A stretch of DNA of 7,602 nucleotides from contig JAPOON010000286.1 in assembly GCA_026713405.1 (NCBI GenBank), positions 1-7,602 of the forward strand, in the 5' to 3' direction. Numbering within the stretch: the first letter of the stretch is position 1; each line of letters begins with the position of its first letter. Both the position numbers and the translations under genes were made by a program. This DNA comes from Gammaproteobacteria bacterium. Its GTDB lineage: Bacteria > Pseudomonadota > Gammaproteobacteria > Pseudomonadales > Azotimanducaceae_A. Positions 6,761-7,602 of the stretch are shown one piece after another. Below the pieces are notes generated by a model, which saw only the letters and a list, made by a program, of their open reading frames with translations, was not told the DNA's origin and searched no databases.

Positions 6761-6763
6761 GGA
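6759..6763 (+). promoter_or_regulatory. Shine-Dalgarno overlapping the upstream stop codon
   Basis: GAGGA includes the last two bases of the TGA that ends the large gene and lies 7 nt before the ATG at 6771. The 10-nt gap between the genes and this overlap point to one transcript and translational coupling. Confidence 0.75.
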
Positions 6764-6770
6764 CGATGCG

Positions 6771-7602
6771 ATGAGACGGCGCGCAATTCTCAAGGGCATG
6801 CTGGCTGCAGCGGGCGGCGTCGCCACGGGTTTCCGTCTGCCGTTCGCGCACGCCCTGGACTACAGCGGCAAGTTTTTCGTATTCGTTCAGGCCGACGGCG
6901 GCTGGGACCCGACGAGCTTCTGCGACCCCAAGGAGAATACGCCGGGCGAGCCGGCAATAAACCACTGGGCGGAGAACGACGAAATCCGTCAGGCCGGTAA
7001 CATCCCCTATGCGCCCTTTGCCAACAACGAGGCGTTCTTAGAGAAGTATCACCGGCAAATGCTGGTGATCAACGGCGTGGATGCCCAGACGAATTCCCAT
7101 ACCGTGGGCATCGTCCACAACTGGAGCGGCCGCAATTCGGAAGGGTATCCCGCGATGGGCGCGCTGCTGGCAAGCAACTATGGCCCGGAGATGCCGGTGG
7201 CTTACCTGAGTTTCGGCGGTTACTCCGAGACCGGCGGCATCGCCCGTTACACACGCCTCAACAACGCCGACCTGCTACGCAACATTGCACGGCCGGCGAG
7301 AGTCAGCAATGACGCCGAACGGGGTTACATCGACCCAGCGGACTGGGCTGCACTGCGTGCGCAGCAGGCGGCCGATGCCGCCATGATGGTATCAGAGCCC
7401 GACTTACTGCCCGACGACGCCCGCAACCGGCTGCTCTACGAATCGGCATTCGGTTCGACTGAAGGCTTGAAGGTCTACGCCGATGCGGTGCCACCGGAAG
7501 AGGAACTTCAGCAACCGGTGGAATACGAATCACCCAGCGGCAACAGATTCTGGAGCGAGTTGCGGCGGCAGGCCCCATTGGCGGGTCTGGCGTTCAAGAA
7601 CC
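6771..7602 (+). CDS. DUF1501-family Tat-exported protein, 3'-partial
   Basis: 277 residues are visible and the frame is open at the right edge; DUF1501 proteins usually run 400-500 residues. MRRRAILKGM fits the twin-arginine pattern RRxFLK with Ile for Phe, followed by a hydrophobic stretch and a likely AHA-LD cleavage site near residue 28. Export should therefore be through Tat, as a folded protein. The mature part starts KFFVFVQADGGWDPTSFCDP and continues with MLVINGVDAQTNSHTVGIVH, NWSGRNSEGYPAMGALLA and PVAYLSFGGYSETGG, the usual order of DUF1501 motifs. DUF1501 is related to the alkaline phosphatase/sulfatase superfamily, but no activity has been proven for it to my knowledge and the metal ligands cannot be assigned here. 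It is almost certainly co-transcribed with the large di-CxxCH gene. The start is fixed by the coupled Shine-Dalgarno and the Tat leader. Confidence 0.85.
   Translation, partial: MRRRAILKGMLAAAGGVATGFRLPFAHALDYSGKFFVFVQADGGWDPTSFCDPKENTPGEPAINHWAENDEIRQAGNIPYAPFANNEAFLEKYHRQMLVINGVDAQTNSHTVGIVHNWSGRNSEGYPAMGALLASNYGPEMPVAYLSFGGYSETGGIARYTRLNNADLLRNIARPARVSNDAERGYIDPADWAALRAQQAADAAMMVSEPDLLPDDARNRLLYESAFGSTEGLKVYADAVPPEEELQQPVEYESPSGNRFWSELRRQAPLAGLAFKN

Noticed and set aside
6766..6774. ATG at 6766 as a start for the DUF1501 gene
   Set aside because: It is out of frame and meets a stop after two codons (ATG CGA TGA).

Overview
The window looks like a GC-rich chromosomal segment from a Gram-negative bacterium, most plausibly a marine or environmental gammaproteobacterium. 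That placement rests on the type of LuxR regulator, the periplasmic c-type haem motifs, the Tat-exported DUF1501 partner and recall of similar modular proteins; nothing in the window fixes the taxon. All genes read on the + strand.

Layout: (1) Positions 3-1127 hold the 3' part of a LuxR-type transcription regulator, with an N-terminal sensor-like region, a PAS-like stretch and a C-terminal helix-turn-helix; its start lies left of the window. (2) Positions 1128-1531 hold no convincing gene. They contain a 16-bp imperfect palindrome (1231-1246) directly beside a weak -35/-10 pair, then a leader of about 250 nt with two possible hairpins. (3) Positions 1532-6760 encode an exported modular protein of about 1742 residues. 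In order it has a Sec-type signal peptide, an Ala/Gln/Arg-rich helix, a low-complexity linker, two long tandem beta-repeats, a CxxCH cytochrome-like segment, a DUF1549/DUF1592-like helical region, a DUF1588-like segment with a second CxxCH, a beta-domain with a Cys pair, a DUF1553/DUF1585-like helical region, a second copy of that beta-domain, and a Trp/Asp/Tyr-rich tail. (4) Positions 6771-7602 encode the N-terminal 277 residues of a DUF1501-family protein with a twin-arginine leader. It runs off the window, and its Shine-Dalgarno overlaps the stop codon of the large gene.

How they may work together: proteins with DUF1549/1553 or DUF1592/1588/1585 domains and cytochrome-like CxxCH segments are repeatedly found next to DUF1501 proteins, best known in Planctomycetes and relatives, and the biochemical role of the pair is unknown. 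Here the same pairing is enlarged with adhesion-like repeats and carbohydrate-binding-like domains, and probably forms an operon. The palindrome would sit at about -42.5 if the weak promoter is real, which is the classical position for activation by a LuxR-type protein, and the LuxR gene next door is the obvious candidate regulator. A role in extracytoplasmic polymer binding or oxidation is inference only.
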